A DNA stretch of 64,000 bases, from assembly GCF_031119625.1 (NCBI RefSeq), contig NZ_JAVHZV010000010.1, forward strand, positions 62,001 through 126,000, given 5' to 3'. Origin of the DNA: Pseudomonas sp. G34 (lineage in GTDB: Bacteria; Pseudomonadota; Gammaproteobacteria; Pseudomonadales; Pseudomonadaceae). Shown here piece after piece: positions 49,270 to 57,923 of this stretch. How positions within the stretch are numbered: position 1 is the first letter of the stretch; each line of letters opens with the position of its first letter. The notes below the pieces were generated by a model. That model had not been told where the DNA came from, did no database searches, and worked only from the letters and a program-made list of their open reading frames with translations. The position numbers and the translations under genes were made by a program.

Positions 49270-49812
49270 GTGGCGATTCGTACTTACCAATCCATCACCC
49301 CGCAGCTTGGCGAACGTGCATTCGTCGACGCCTCGGCGGTGGTCATCGGCGACGTGGAAATCGGCGAGGACAGTTCGGTGTGGCCGCTCACCGTGATCCG
49401 CGGCGACATGCACCGCATCCGCATCGGCAAGCGCACCAGCGTGCAGGACGGCAGCGTGCTGCACATCACCCACGCCGGGCCGTTCAACCCGGACGGTTTC
49501 CCGCTGATCATCGGTGACGAAGTGACCATCGGCCACAAGGTGATGCTGCACGGCTGCACCCTGGGCAGCCGCATCCTGGTCGGCATGGGCAGCACGGTGA
49601 TGGACGGCGCGGTGGTCGAGGACGACGTGATCATCGGCGCAGGCAGCCTGGTGCCACCGGGCAAGGTGCTGGAGAGCGGCTTCCTGTACGTCGGCAGCCC
49701 GGTGAAACAGGCGCGGCCACTGAACGACAAGGAGCGCAACTTCTTCAGCTACACCGCTGGCAACTACGTGAAGCTCAAGGATCAGCACATCACCGAGGGC
49801 TACGACAGGTGA
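49270..49812 (+). CDS. Gamma carbonic anhydrase family protein (YrdA/PA0066-like)
   Basis: 180-aa left-handed beta-helix protein built of hexapeptide repeats. Candidate metal ligands are H68 (HITH), H89 and H94 (IGHKVMLHGC). YrdA/CaiE-type members bind zinc, and some have carbonic anhydrase or thioesterase-like activity. The GTG at 49270 is chosen from its AAGAGG site. The stop overlaps the next gene by GTGA. Confidence 0.9.
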   Translation: MAIRTYQSITPQLGERAFVDASAVVIGDVEIGEDSSVWPLTVIRGDMHRIRIGKRTSVQDGSVLHITHAGPFNPDGFPLIIGDEVTIGHKVMLHGCTLGSRILVGMGSTVMDGAVVEDDVIIGAGSLVPPGKVLESGFLYVGSPVKQARPLNDKERNFFSYTAGNYVKLKDQHITEGYDR

Positions 49813-50240
49813 GGCGTCTGCTGGCAGGCGCGCTATTGGTCACCGCCTGCGCGCCAGCCTGGGCAGACGATGTGCGCTGCCTGCAATCGACCGGCGGCGG
49901 CAAGCCGATCCGCCTGAGCCTGACCCTGTTCACCACCGAACAAGGCGAGTGGAGCCGCGCCGGCACGGTGCTGTATGCCGGCCAGGCCGACAGCCTGCCC
50001 ATCGTGTTCAAAAGCAGCGAAGTGGTCGACGAGGTAGAGGGTCGCCCGTGGGAATACCTCAGCACCTGGCTGGAGGTGCTGCCTGACGAAGAACGCATCG
50101 GCGGGCGCTACAGCTTTCACCATCAGGGCGCCGTGGTATTCGATTTCCAGTACAGGAACCTGCGCACCGGCAAGACCTTCCATTTCGAGGAGAACCCGGC
50201 GGTGCTGGATGCCTACAACAGCTGTAACTGGCCCGCGTAA
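49809..50240 (+). CDS. Small secreted protein of unknown function
   Basis: 143 aa with a short signal peptide (RRLLAGALLVTACAPAWA before DDVRC). Body is beta-rich with two cysteines (about residues 24 and 139) that may form a disulfide. GTG start overlaps the carbonic anhydrase stop, so it is co-translated. A similar gene accompanies this carbonic anhydrase in P. aeruginosa (PA0065 region). No domain recognised. Confidence 0.75.
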   Translation: MRRLLAGALLVTACAPAWADDVRCLQSTGGGKPIRLSLTLFTTEQGEWSRAGTVLYAGQADSLPIVFKSSEVVDEVEGRPWEYLSTWLEVLPDEERIGGRYSFHHQGAVVFDFQYRNLRTGKTFHFEENPAVLDAYNSCNWPA

Positions 50241-50302
50241 ACCAACATCGCAGCTTTTGCCATCCAGCAGCCAGGCGTGCAAACGCGAGCGGAATGGCGT
50301 AA

Positions 50303-50340
50303 CCTTCATTTGACGTTTATTTTTATTCAAATGAAGGAGG
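50303..50340 (+). promoter_or_regulatory. Palindrome overlapping the ribosome site of the Xre-RES operon
   Basis: Perfect 11-bp inverted repeat CCTTCATTTGA (50303-50313) / TCAAATGAAGG (50327-50337) with a 13-base AT-rich spacer. The right arm runs into AAGGAGG, the ribosome site of the antitoxin gene (ATG 50345). It is a likely operator for autoregulation, or an RNA hairpin masking the ribosome site. Confidence 0.7.
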
Positions 50341-50344
50341 CAGC

Positions 50345-50815
50345 ATGAGCATTACCGCAATGCGTCAGGCCAAAGAGGGCAAGGACGACCACTCGCCCGT
50401 GGTCGCTGCCTTCTGGGATTTCAGCGCCGGGCGGGAAAAGCTCAGCGAAGCCGAGCGCCTGCAGCAGATCAGGGACGGCTTCGCTGCCGACCTGGTGCAG
50501 GCCGTCAAGGCGACCTTCAGCCTGCCCGAGCGCAGCCTGGAAATCCTCCTCAACGCCTCGATCTCGACCCTCGAACGCCGCCGCCGCGAGCGCAAGGTGC
50601 TCGACCCGGTCGCCTCGGAGCGCCTGGATCGCATCGCCATGGTCTGCCAGCTGGCTGAAGAGGTATTCGAGAGCCGCCAGGCCGCTGCCGAGTGGATGTC
50701 GCGCAGCAATCGCTCGCTCGGCAGCCAGGCGCCGATCATGCTCTGCGAGACGGAAATCGGCGCCAAGCAGGTACGCCGGGTGCTCAACGCCCTCGACTGG
50801 GGTGGCGCTGCCTGA
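50345..50815 (+). CDS. Xre/ParS-family antitoxin of a RES-Xre module
   Basis: 156-aa antitoxin. The N-terminal HTH_60/Xre-like region (about residues 45-100) is followed by the C-terminal DUF2384 toxin-binding domain (AAEWMSRSNRSLGSQAPIMLCET and KQVRRVLNALDWGG, about residues 110-156). In RES-Xre pairs it blocks the toxin active site and represses its own promoter. Overlaps the toxin gene by one base (TGATG). Confidence 0.92.
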   Translation: MSITAMRQAKEGKDDHSPVVAAFWDFSAGREKLSEAERLQQIRDGFAADLVQAVKATFSLPERSLEILLNASISTLERRRRERKVLDPVASERLDRIAMVCQLAEEVFESRQAAAEWMSRSNRSLGSQAPIMLCETEIGAKQVRRVLNALDWGGAA

Positions 50816-51276
50816 TGCGTGCCTGGCGCGTGGCCAAGGCCAAGCGAGCGACCGATCTGTCCGGGCGTGGCGCCGCCATCGAAGGTGGCCGCTGGAACGA
50901 ACAGGACATCGCCGCCGTGTACATGGGCCTCAGCCCCGGCATCTGCTGCCTGGAAACCTTCGTCCACGCCGAAGGCCCGCCGGCGATGCCGATGAAGATC
51001 ACCTGTTTCGAGTTGCCGGACGACCCGGATCTTTACTGGGAGCCTGCCGTCGGCGAACTGCCAGACGGCTGGAACGCCCTGCCGGTGGATCGCCCGAGCA
51101 TGGATTTTGGCAGCACCTGGCTGCGCGCCGTCAGCCACCTCGGCCTGATCGTGCCATCCACGGTGCTGCCACTGGAGCGCAACCTGGTGGTCAACCCGCT
51201 GCACCCCGCGGTGAGCCGCATCCGCATCGTCGATACCTACGATTTCACCTACGACCCACGCATGTTCAAGGCGTGA
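50815..51276 (+). CDS. RES-domain toxin (NAD-consuming)
   Basis: 153-aa RES toxin. Family residues are R26 (GGRWN), Y36 (AVYMG), E47 (CLETFVH) and S115 (IVPST), the Arg-Glu-Ser set that names the domain. Studied members (P. putida RES, M. tuberculosis MbcT) destroy cellular NAD+. Full length and apparently intact. Confidence 0.92.
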   Translation: MRAWRVAKAKRATDLSGRGAAIEGGRWNEQDIAAVYMGLSPGICCLETFVHAEGPPAMPMKITCFELPDDPDLYWEPAVGELPDGWNALPVDRPSMDFGSTWLRAVSHLGLIVPSTVLPLERNLVVNPLHPAVSRIRIVDTYDFTYDPRMFKA

Positions 51277-51295
51277 CCCAGCCACAGGAAGCCAC

Positions 51296-51793
51296 GTGAA
51301 TATCCGCCCCATTACCGCCAATGACTTCGATCAGGTCTGGCCGATCATCCATGATGTCGTCCAGGGCCAGGAAACCTACGCCTACGACCCCGCCATGGAC
51401 CGCGAGACGGCCTGGAAGACCTGGGTCGAGTTGCCCCGCGCCACCTTCGTGGCCGAACAGGACGGGCAGATCCTCGGCACCTACTACATCAAGGCCAACG
51501 CCGCCGGCCCGGGCGACCACGTGTGCAACTGCGGCTACATGACCTCGCCGGCGGCCCGCGGCAAGGGCGTGGCAGGCGCGCTGTGCCAGCACTCGCTACA
51601 GACCGCCCGCGAGCTGGGCTTTAAAGCCATGCAGTTCAATTCCGTGGTGGCCAGCAACACCGTCGCCGTGGCGCTGTGGCAAAAGCACGGCTTCACCATC
51701 GTCGGCACCCTGCCCAAAGCCTACCGCCACCGCACCCTGGGCCTGGTGGACTGCCATGTGATGTACCGCTGGCTGAATGACAATGATCTTTAG
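51296..51793 (+). CDS. GNAT-family N-acetyltransferase
   Basis: 165-aa acetyltransferase with the acetyl-CoA loop RGKGVA (SPAARGKGVAGAL, about residues 82-94) and the C-terminal ALWQKHGFTIVGTLPKAYRH typical of the family. GTG start with AGGAAG upstream, 19 bases after the RES stop. Substrate unknown. Confidence 0.85.
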   Translation: MNIRPITANDFDQVWPIIHDVVQGQETYAYDPAMDRETAWKTWVELPRATFVAEQDGQILGTYYIKANAAGPGDHVCNCGYMTSPAARGKGVAGALCQHSLQTARELGFKAMQFNSVVASNTVAVALWQKHGFTIVGTLPKAYRHRTLGLVDCHVMYRWLNDNDL

Positions 51794-51839
51794 CCTTCAA
51801 ATTGCCTGCGATGGCCGCAACGTGGCGATAGCAGCCGGT

Positions 51840-51917
51840 CGTAGGGTGGACGACGCCTCATCCGTCCACCGCTCTGCGATTGCAATGGTGGATGAAAAGA
51901 GCGTCATCCACCCTACG
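51840..51917. repeat. REP-like palindrome pair, same family as the mtlE-mtlF element
   Basis: CGTAGGGTGGA (51840-51850) / TCCACCCTACG (51907-51917), with inner words GTCCACC and GGTGGA, the same length and layout as 20065-20142. It lies in the convergent gap between the GNAT and SolA-like genes. Confidence 0.8.
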
Positions 51918-51975
51918 GCCGCTTCCGCCTTGCTGCCGTCTATTCGTCGGTAGCACCTGAGACCTTGATTGCAGG

Positions 51976-53142
51976 CTACGACCTGAAACGCGCCAGCGAG
52001 AATGCCGACAGGTCTGCCGCGCCAGGCTCGTTGCAATGCTGCATGGCCAGCGCCTCGCCGATGCCGGCGGAATGCTTGAAACCATGCCCCGAGCAGGCCG
52101 ACACCAGGATCACGTTGGCCATCTGCGGATGGGCATCGATGATGAAGTTGAAATCCGGTGTGAGGGTGTAGGTACAGACCTTGGACTTCAGCACCCGCCG
52201 GGACACCCCCAGCAGCCGGCCAGCCACATGGGCGTCGTACAGGGCGTCGATATCCGCCTGGCTGACGCTACGGTCCACGGCATCCGGGTCGCAGCCATCG
52301 AGGTATTGCTCGGTGGCGATCTTGATGGCGTTCTCGCCCGGCAACGGCGGGAAGCCGTAGCAGCTGTCGGTATCGGCCGCGCCGTGCAGCAGGATGTACA
52401 CCGGCGAGCCGGCGGCAAAGCGCTCGGGCTCGTCCAGCTCGAACCACACCAGTTGCTGGCGACAGACCTTGAGCAAGCCCTCGACCGAGGCACCGAGCAG
52501 CTTGCCCGTCCACATGCCGGCACAGACGATGGCCTTGTCCGCGGTCAGCGTGCCGCTGCTGGTGCGCACACGAATGCCTCCGGCCTCTGACTCGATGGCC
52601 TCGACAAGCGTGTTGCCGTGCAACACCGCGCCCAGCGTCTCGGCCAGCCTCAGCTGTACCTCGATGGCCCGCTCGGGGCGCACATAACCGGCGCCCGGCT
52701 CGTAATAGCCGGTAGCCCCGTTGCCAAAGCCGCCGAACTGCGGGAAGCGTGCGCGAATGCCCGCGGCATCCAGCAGGCTGTGCTCGATACCGAAGCGTTT
52801 GGCCAGCGCCGCCGTTTCGCCGCCGAAGTCCGCCGTGCCGTGGCCGCGGGTCGGCTGATGACTGCTGCTGAGCATCAACATGCCGCAGGCTTCGAACAGC
52901 GCCTCGCCGCTCTGCACCTCCAGCTCACGCCAGATGCGCTGGGAGTTCAACGCCAGCGGCACATAAGCCGCGCCCTCGCCCACCGCCTGGCGGGTAATGC
53001 GCGTATCGCCATGGCTGGAGCCCTGATCATGGGGCGGCGCGTAACGATCCACGCCGGCCACGCGTACACCGCGCTTGGCCAACTGATACAGGGTGGCGGC
53101 GCCCATGGCGCCCAGGCCGATCACGATTACGTCGTAGTGCAT
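51976..53142 (-). CDS. Monomeric sarcosine oxidase/N-methyltryptophan oxidase-like flavoprotein
   Basis: 388-aa FAD-dependent amine oxidase. The dinucleotide motif G9-x-G11-x2-G14 (GLGAMGAATLYQLAKRG) is followed by GSSHGDTRITRQA, and the C-terminal SACSGHGFKHS carries the Cys that covalently binds FAD in SolA/MSOX. Oxidises an N-methyl or secondary amino acid; the exact substrate is not visible. Ends eight bases before the HD hydrolase gene. Confidence 0.9.
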   Translation of the reverse strand: MHYDVIVIGLGAMGAATLYQLAKRGVRVAGVDRYAPPHDQGSSHGDTRITRQAVGEGAAYVPLALNSQRIWRELEVQSGEALFEACGMLMLSSSHQPTRGHGTADFGGETAALAKRFGIEHSLLDAAGIRARFPQFGGFGNGATGYYEPGAGYVRPERAIEVQLRLAETLGAVLHGNTLVEAIESEAGGIRVRTSSGTLTADKAIVCAGMWTGKLLGASVEGLLKVCRQQLVWFELDEPERFAAGSPVYILLHGAADTDSCYGFPPLPGENAIKIATEQYLDGCDPDAVDRSVSQADIDALYDAHVAGRLLGVSRRVLKSKVCTYTLTPDFNFIIDAHPQMANVILVSACSGHGFKHSAGIGEALAMQHCNEPGAADLSAFSLARFRS

Positions 53143-53150
53143 GGGGTTCT

Positions 53151-53810
53151 CTACTGCTCGAAGGGCTGGATTTCGTCGCGAAAGGCGTCGAGAAAGGCGA
53201 CCATCCGCGCGTGCCGTTGCTGCGCCAAACGCGCACCAGCCGTTGTCTGAAAGCCGGAGGCCAGGCCCAGCAGCTTGGTGTGAAAATGATCCAGGGCAAA
53301 GCGCTGATCATCCAGCGGGCGCTGCCGGGCATCGATATCGTCGGCGTCATACAGCGCGCTGCCCAGGCGCCCGGAGACATGAAAGCACCGCGCCACGCCG
53401 ATCAGGCCGATGGCATCCAGGCGGTCGGCGTCCTGCAGGATGCGCGCCTCCAGGCTGGTGGGCATGATAGCGGCAGAAAAACTGTGCGCCTCGATGGCAT
53501 GGCACACGGCGGCGATGCGCTCGCTCGGCCAGCCAATGCCAGCGAGCAATTCGCCGGCCTGTGCGGCGGATAACCGCGAAGCGCTGGAGCGCAATGGCGA
53601 ATCCTTCTCCACCGCCACGCAGTCATGCAGCAGCACGGCCGCCAGCAGCAACTGCAGGTCGCCGCCCTCTTCGCGCTGCAGTTGCCGAACGTTGGCCCAG
53701 ACCCGCTGCAGGTGCGACAGATCATGGGCGCCATCGTCGCTCGATGGCGCGCAACGCGAGAGCAGCCGACCGGCAAGCTCGGCATGGGGGGCAAAGCAAT
53801 CCAGGTTCAT
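53151..53810 (-). CDS. HD-domain phosphohydrolase (YedJ-like)
   Basis: 219-aa HD-superfamily metal hydrolase. Metal-ligand motifs appear as HDLSH (about residues 28-32), LLHD (about 61-64) and DADR (about 128-131), with HSF and RPLDDQRFALDHFHTKL also matching E. coli YedJ closely. Substrate unproven. The ATG at 53810 gives the family length; in-frame upstream ATGs add an Arg/Pro-rich stretch unlike the family. Confidence 0.85.
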   Translation of the reverse strand: MNLDCFAPHAELAGRLLSRCAPSSDDGAHDLSHLQRVWANVRQLQREEGGDLQLLLAAVLLHDCVAVEKDSPLRSSASRLSAAQAGELLAGIGWPSERIAAVCHAIEAHSFSAAIMPTSLEARILQDADRLDAIGLIGVARCFHVSGRLGSALYDADDIDARQRPLDDQRFALDHFHTKLLGLASGFQTTAGARLAQQRHARMVAFLDAFRDEIQPFEQ

Positions 53811-54092
53811 CGACAGGGCGCCATGTGCGAAAACCAGCACCTTAGGATCAGGCGCCAGCGCCCGCAAGCCACAGGGCGAAATGTGGCGCCGTGCCATTAC
53901 TGGACAACGGCATGCCGCTTGCGCCACCTTTGGCAGCCGCGCCGAGCAGCCTGGCGGCACGCCACGACCGCCTCGGCACATGACGGATCTTCGACAGACC
54001 AGCCTCTTGAGCGCACATTCCGAACGGCGTCTCAGCAGGTAACCGCGTTCCCGGTTATCTTTGGCACAGGATGGCATCGCAGGGATAGGCAC

Positions 54093-56318
54093 ATGGCAAT
54101 CACACAACAGTCGCGCATGGCCAAGGTCAGCAGCCCACTCGGCGAAAATGCGCTGGTGATGGAGCGCATGGCCGGCAGCGAGTCCCTGGGCCGCCTGTTC
54201 CACTATGAGCTGAGCCTGGCCTCGGAAAACGCCTCGCTGAAGCTCAATGCGCTGCTCGGTAAACCCATGGGCCTGGCCGTACAACTGGCCGACGGCAGCG
54301 ACCGCTACTTCCATGGCATCGTCGCGCGCTGCAGCCAGACGGCCCATCGAGGCCAGTTCGCCAGTTATCAGGTCACCCTCAAGCCCTGGCTATGGCTGTT
54401 GTCACGTACCTCCGACTGCCGCATCTTCCAGAGCAAGACGGTGCCGGACATCGTCAAGCAGGTGTTCCGCGACCTGGGTTTTTCCGACTTCGAGGACGCC
54501 CTCACCCGCTCCTACCGTGAGTGGGACTACTGCGTGCAGTACCGCGAAACCAGCTTCGACTTCGTCAGCCGGCTGATGGAGCAGGAAGGCATCTACTACT
54601 ACTTCCGCCACGAGCAGGAGCGCCACGTGCTGGTGCTCTGCGATGCCTATGGCGCGCACAGCACGGCGCCCGGCTATGCGCGGGTGCCCTTCTACCCGCT
54701 CGACGACCAGATGCGCGAGCGCGACCACATCCACGACTGGCACCTGGCCCACGAAGTGCAACCCGGCTCCCTGGCGCTCAACGACTACGACTTCCAGCGC
54801 CCCAGCGCGCGCCTGGAAGTGCGCTCCAGCATCGCCCGCGAGCACAGCAACGCCGACTATCCGCTGTACGACTACCCGGGCGAATACGTGCAGAGCAAGG
54901 ACGGCGAGCAGTACGCGCGCAATCGCATCGAGGCGATCCAGGCGCAGTACGAGCAGATCCGCCTCAAGGGCAACGCCCGCGGGCTGGGCAGTGGCCACCT
55001 GTTCAGCCTCACCGATTACCCACGCGACGACCAGAACCGCGAATACCTGATCGTCGACAGCGAATACACCATCACCCAGGATCTCTACGAAAGCGGCCGC
55101 GGCAGCGAGAGCTTCCAGTTCGACAGCAGCCTGACCTGCATCGACGCCAGCCAGGTGTTCCGCCCCCTGCCGCTGACCGTGCAGCCGATCGTGCAGGGCC
55201 CGCAGACCGCCATGGTGGTCGGCCCCAAGGGTGAGGAAATCTGGACCGACCAGTACGGCCGGGTGAAGGTGCACTTCTACTGGGACCGCCACGACCAGTC
55301 CAACGAAAACAGCTCCTGCTGGATTCGCGTGTCGCAGAACTGGGCCGGCAAGAACTGGGGCTCGATCCAGATTCCCCGTATCGGTCAGGAAGTCATCGTC
55401 AGCTTCCTGGAAGGCGACCCCGACCGACCGATCATCACCGGTCGCGTCTACAACGCCGAGCAGACGGTGCCCTACGACCTGCCCGCCAATGCCACCCAGA
55501 GTGGCACCAAGAGCCGTTCGAGCAAGGGTGGCACGCCGGCCAACTTCAATGAAATCCGCATGGAGGACAAGAAGGGCGAAGAGCAGTTGTTCATTCACGC
55601 CGAGAAGAACCAGGACATCGAGGTCGAGAACGACGAGACCCACTGGGTCGGCCACGACCGCAGCAAGACCATCGACAACGACGAGACGGTGCACGTCAAA
55701 CACGACCGCACCGAGACCGTGGACAACAACGAGACCATCACCATCGGTGTCGACCGCAGCGAAAAGGTCGGCAACAACGAAACCATCACCATCGGCGTGA
55801 ACCGCACCGAGCAGGTCGGCAGCAACGAAACCATCAGCATTGGCGCCAACCGCACCGAGAGCGTGGGCAGCAATGAAACCATCAGCATCGGCGCCAACCG
55901 TACCGAGAGCGTGGGCAGCAACGAAACCATCAGCATCGGTGCCAACCGCACCGAAAGCGTCGGCAGCAGCGAGCGCACCACCATCGGTGCCGACCGCACC
56001 GCGCTGATCACCGCCAACGAGTACGTGCTGATCGGTGCGGACCTGGCGACCATGGCCGGCGGCAACGAATCGCACTACGTGCGCGGCGAGCGCAACAGCC
56101 GTGTGCTCAAGGATGACAACCTGCATGTCGGCAAGAACTTCGTGCTCAAGGCCGGCGACTCGATCACCCTGCAGACCGGCGCCGCCAGCATCGTCATGAA
56201 AAAGGACGGCACCATCGTCATTCGTGGCAAGAACATCAGCATTGACGGCTCCGGGGCGATCAACGTCAAGGCCGCCAAGAACATCGTGATGAAAGGCCAG
56301 AAAATCCTGCAGAACTAG
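54093..56318 (+). CDS. vgrG: Type VI secretion spike protein VgrG (VgrG1b-like)
   Basis: 741-aa spike protein. The gp27-like region (about residues 1-370) is followed by a gp5 OB-fold (KGEEIWTDQYGRVKVHFYWDRH, WAGKNWGSIQIPRIGQEVIVSFLEGDPDRPIITGRVYN) and a C-terminal beta-helix needle. The needle contains eight 16-residue repeats (about residues 511-638), three of them identical. No extra toxic domain is fused. Heads a cassette with the same gene order as PA0095-PA0101 in P. aeruginosa. The ATG at 54093 follows AGGGA; longer in-frame starts run antisense to the HD hydrolase. Confidence 0.95.
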   Translation: MAITQQSRMAKVSSPLGENALVMERMAGSESLGRLFHYELSLASENASLKLNALLGKPMGLAVQLADGSDRYFHGIVARCSQTAHRGQFASYQVTLKPWLWLLSRTSDCRIFQSKTVPDIVKQVFRDLGFSDFEDALTRSYREWDYCVQYRETSFDFVSRLMEQEGIYYYFRHEQERHVLVLCDAYGAHSTAPGYARVPFYPLDDQMRERDHIHDWHLAHEVQPGSLALNDYDFQRPSARLEVRSSIAREHSNADYPLYDYPGEYVQSKDGEQYARNRIEAIQAQYEQIRLKGNARGLGSGHLFSLTDYPRDDQNREYLIVDSEYTITQDLYESGRGSESFQFDSSLTCIDASQVFRPLPLTVQPIVQGPQTAMVVGPKGEEIWTDQYGRVKVHFYWDRHDQSNENSSCWIRVSQNWAGKNWGSIQIPRIGQEVIVSFLEGDPDRPIITGRVYNAEQTVPYDLPANATQSGTKSRSSKGGTPANFNEIRMEDKKGEEQLFIHAEKNQDIEVENDETHWVGHDRSKTIDNDETVHVKHDRTETVDNNETITIGVDRSEKVGNNETITIGVNRTEQVGSNETISIGANRTESVGSNETISIGANRTESVGSNETISIGANRTESVGSSERTTIGADRTALITANEYVLIGADLATMAGGNESHYVRGERNSRVLKDDNLHVGKNFVLKAGDSITLQTGAASIVMKKDGTIVIRGKNISIDGSGAINVKAAKNIVMKGQKILQN
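55623..56006 (+). repeat. 48-bp tandem repeats in the VgrG needle
   Basis: Eight units of 48 bp encode 16-residue repeats of the form V-G-S-N-E-T-I-S-I-G-A-N-R-T-E-S. Units 5-7 (55815-55958) are identical in protein and nearly so in DNA; outer units are more diverged. Confidence 0.9.
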
Positions 56319-56344
56319 GCAGCGATCACCGCCAGGAGCTCCCC

Positions 56345-56797
56345 ATGACTGTCCAGCACCACACTCCCGCCGCCACTCGCCTGGACGGCGTGGTCATCGG
56401 CGTACTGCTCGATGTGCCGCAGGCCGCAAGCCCGGTGGTAGCCTTCCCCGGCTGCCCGTCCGAGACGGGTATCGCCGCGACCACCACCACGGCCCTCAGC
56501 CGCGAGGACATCGGTGCCCAGGTGGCATTGATGTTCGTCGGCGGCGAGCCGAGCCAGCCCCTGGTGATCGGCCGCATCCAGCGCCTGCCACAGGCGCCGG
56601 TTACTGCTCCAGCGGCCGTGGCACATATCGACGGCGAACGCCTGGAATTCAGCGCCGAGCGTGAGATCGTGCTGCGCTGCGGCAAGGCCAGCATCACCCT
56701 GACCCGCGAGGGCAAGGTGCTGATCAAGGGCGCCTACCTGTCCAGCCGCTCCAGCGGCGTGAACCGCATCAAGGGCGGTTCGGTGCAGATCAACTAA
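56345..56797 (+). CDS. DUF6484-type T6SS accessory protein
   Basis: 150-aa small protein. The N-terminal part (GVVIGVLLDVPQAASPVVAFPG) and C-terminal strand-rich end (FSAEREIVLRCGKASITLTREGKVLIKGAYLSSRSSGVNRIKGGSVQIN) look like a short gp5/VgrG-needle-like domain. Found between vgrG and DUF2169 genes in related cassettes (PA0096 position). Probably helps cap or load the spike; inferred. Confidence 0.8.
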   Translation: MTVQHHTPAATRLDGVVIGVLLDVPQAASPVVAFPGCPSETGIAATTTTALSREDIGAQVALMFVGGEPSQPLVIGRIQRLPQAPVTAPAAVAHIDGERLEFSAEREIVLRCGKASITLTREGKVLIKGAYLSSRSSGVNRIKGGSVQIN

Positions 56798-56807
56798 GAA
56801 GCCGCCC

Positions 56808-57923
56808 ATGGAACTGCTCAACGCCACGCGTATGGTCGCCGCCTACAACCAGGGCCTGGACGCCGATGGCCGTGAATACCTGGTGGTCATCGTCAAGGGC
56901 ACCTTCGACCTGCCGGTGGACGGCAGCGTGGCGCGCCTGCTCGACGAGCAGCAGCAGCCGCTGCTGATGAGCGACACCTTCGCCGGCGATCCGGCACTCT
57001 CGGCGCCACTGCGCGAGTTCGACTTCGCGCCGTTCAAGCCTTACTGCGACGTGCTGGTCAGCGGCAGCGCCCATGCGCCAGGCGGCCGCCCGGTCAGCCA
57101 GCTGACCGTGGGCATCCGCGTCGGCCGGGTCAGCAAGGCATTCAGCGTGTACGGCCCGCGGCACTGGCAGCCCGGCGCCCTGGGCACCAGCGCCGGCGCG
57201 CCACAGCCCTTCGTGCGTCAGGACATTTCCTACGCCAGCGCCTTCGGCGGCAGCCACCCGGCGCCAGGCAACCCCGAGCAGTTGCAGTGCAACCTGCGCA
57301 ACCCGGCCGGCCAGGGCTGGTACCCACGCAGCCTGAGCGGCGCCAGCGTGGTCGGCATGCCGATGCCCAACACCGAAAAACTTGGCCAGCCGGTGGATGC
57401 GACCCATGGCGATTTCGAACCCATGGCCCTGGGCCCGCTGGGCAAGCACTGGCAGGCGCGCGTCGGCTTCGCCGGCACCTACGACCAGGCCTGGCAGGAC
57501 GAACAGTTTCCCTTCCTGCCCCGGGACTTCGACGAGCGCTACTTCCAGGCAGCCCCGGCCGACCAGCAGACCGACTACCTCAAGGGTGGCGAAGAGGTCT
57601 TCCTGCTCGGCCTGTTGCCCACCGAGCGCGCGGGCTTTCGGGTGCCCAGCGTGCGCATGCCGGTAACCTATTTCCTAAGCAGCGGTGGCCATGAAACGGC
57701 GCAGGCGGTCATCGACACCCTGCTGGTCGACACCGACGCCAACCGGGTGGAAATCACCTGGCGCACGCGCCGGCCACTCAAGCGCAGCCTGTTCGAGATC
57801 GCCCAGGTGCTGGTGGGCGAGAAATCCCGGGGCTGGTGGCGCGCCCGCGAGCTGGGCAAGGATTACTACCCGTCGCTGGCCGCGCTGAGCCGCAGCCGTT
57901 CGACCGAGGATGACCTGTCATGA
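56808..57923 (+). CDS. DUF2169-type T6SS effector-loading protein
   Basis: 371-aa protein of the DUF2169 family (start LLNATRMVAAYNQGLDADGREYLVVIVKGTFDLP). DUF2169 proteins sit beside PAAR-like (DUF4150) effectors and act as adaptors loading them on VgrG. Overlaps the next gene by ATGA. Confidence 0.85.
   Translation: MELLNATRMVAAYNQGLDADGREYLVVIVKGTFDLPVDGSVARLLDEQQQPLLMSDTFAGDPALSAPLREFDFAPFKPYCDVLVSGSAHAPGGRPVSQLTVGIRVGRVSKAFSVYGPRHWQPGALGTSAGAPQPFVRQDISYASAFGGSHPAPGNPEQLQCNLRNPAGQGWYPRSLSGASVVGMPMPNTEKLGQPVDATHGDFEPMALGPLGKHWQARVGFAGTYDQAWQDEQFPFLPRDFDERYFQAAPADQQTDYLKGGEEVFLLGLLPTERAGFRVPSVRMPVTYFLSSGGHETAQAVIDTLLVDTDANRVEITWRTRRPLKRSLFEIAQVLVGEKSRGWWRARELGKDYYPSLAALSRSRSTEDDLS

Noticed and set aside
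54060..54078. Possible sigma-54 promoter before vgrG (TTGGCACAGGATGGCAT)
   Set aside because: The GG to GC spacing is 9 instead of 10 bases, and the site lies only about 15 bases before the start codon.
55623..56006. Repeats in vgrG as a CRISPR array
   Set aside because: The repeats are contiguous 48-bp coding units in frame, without unique spacers.
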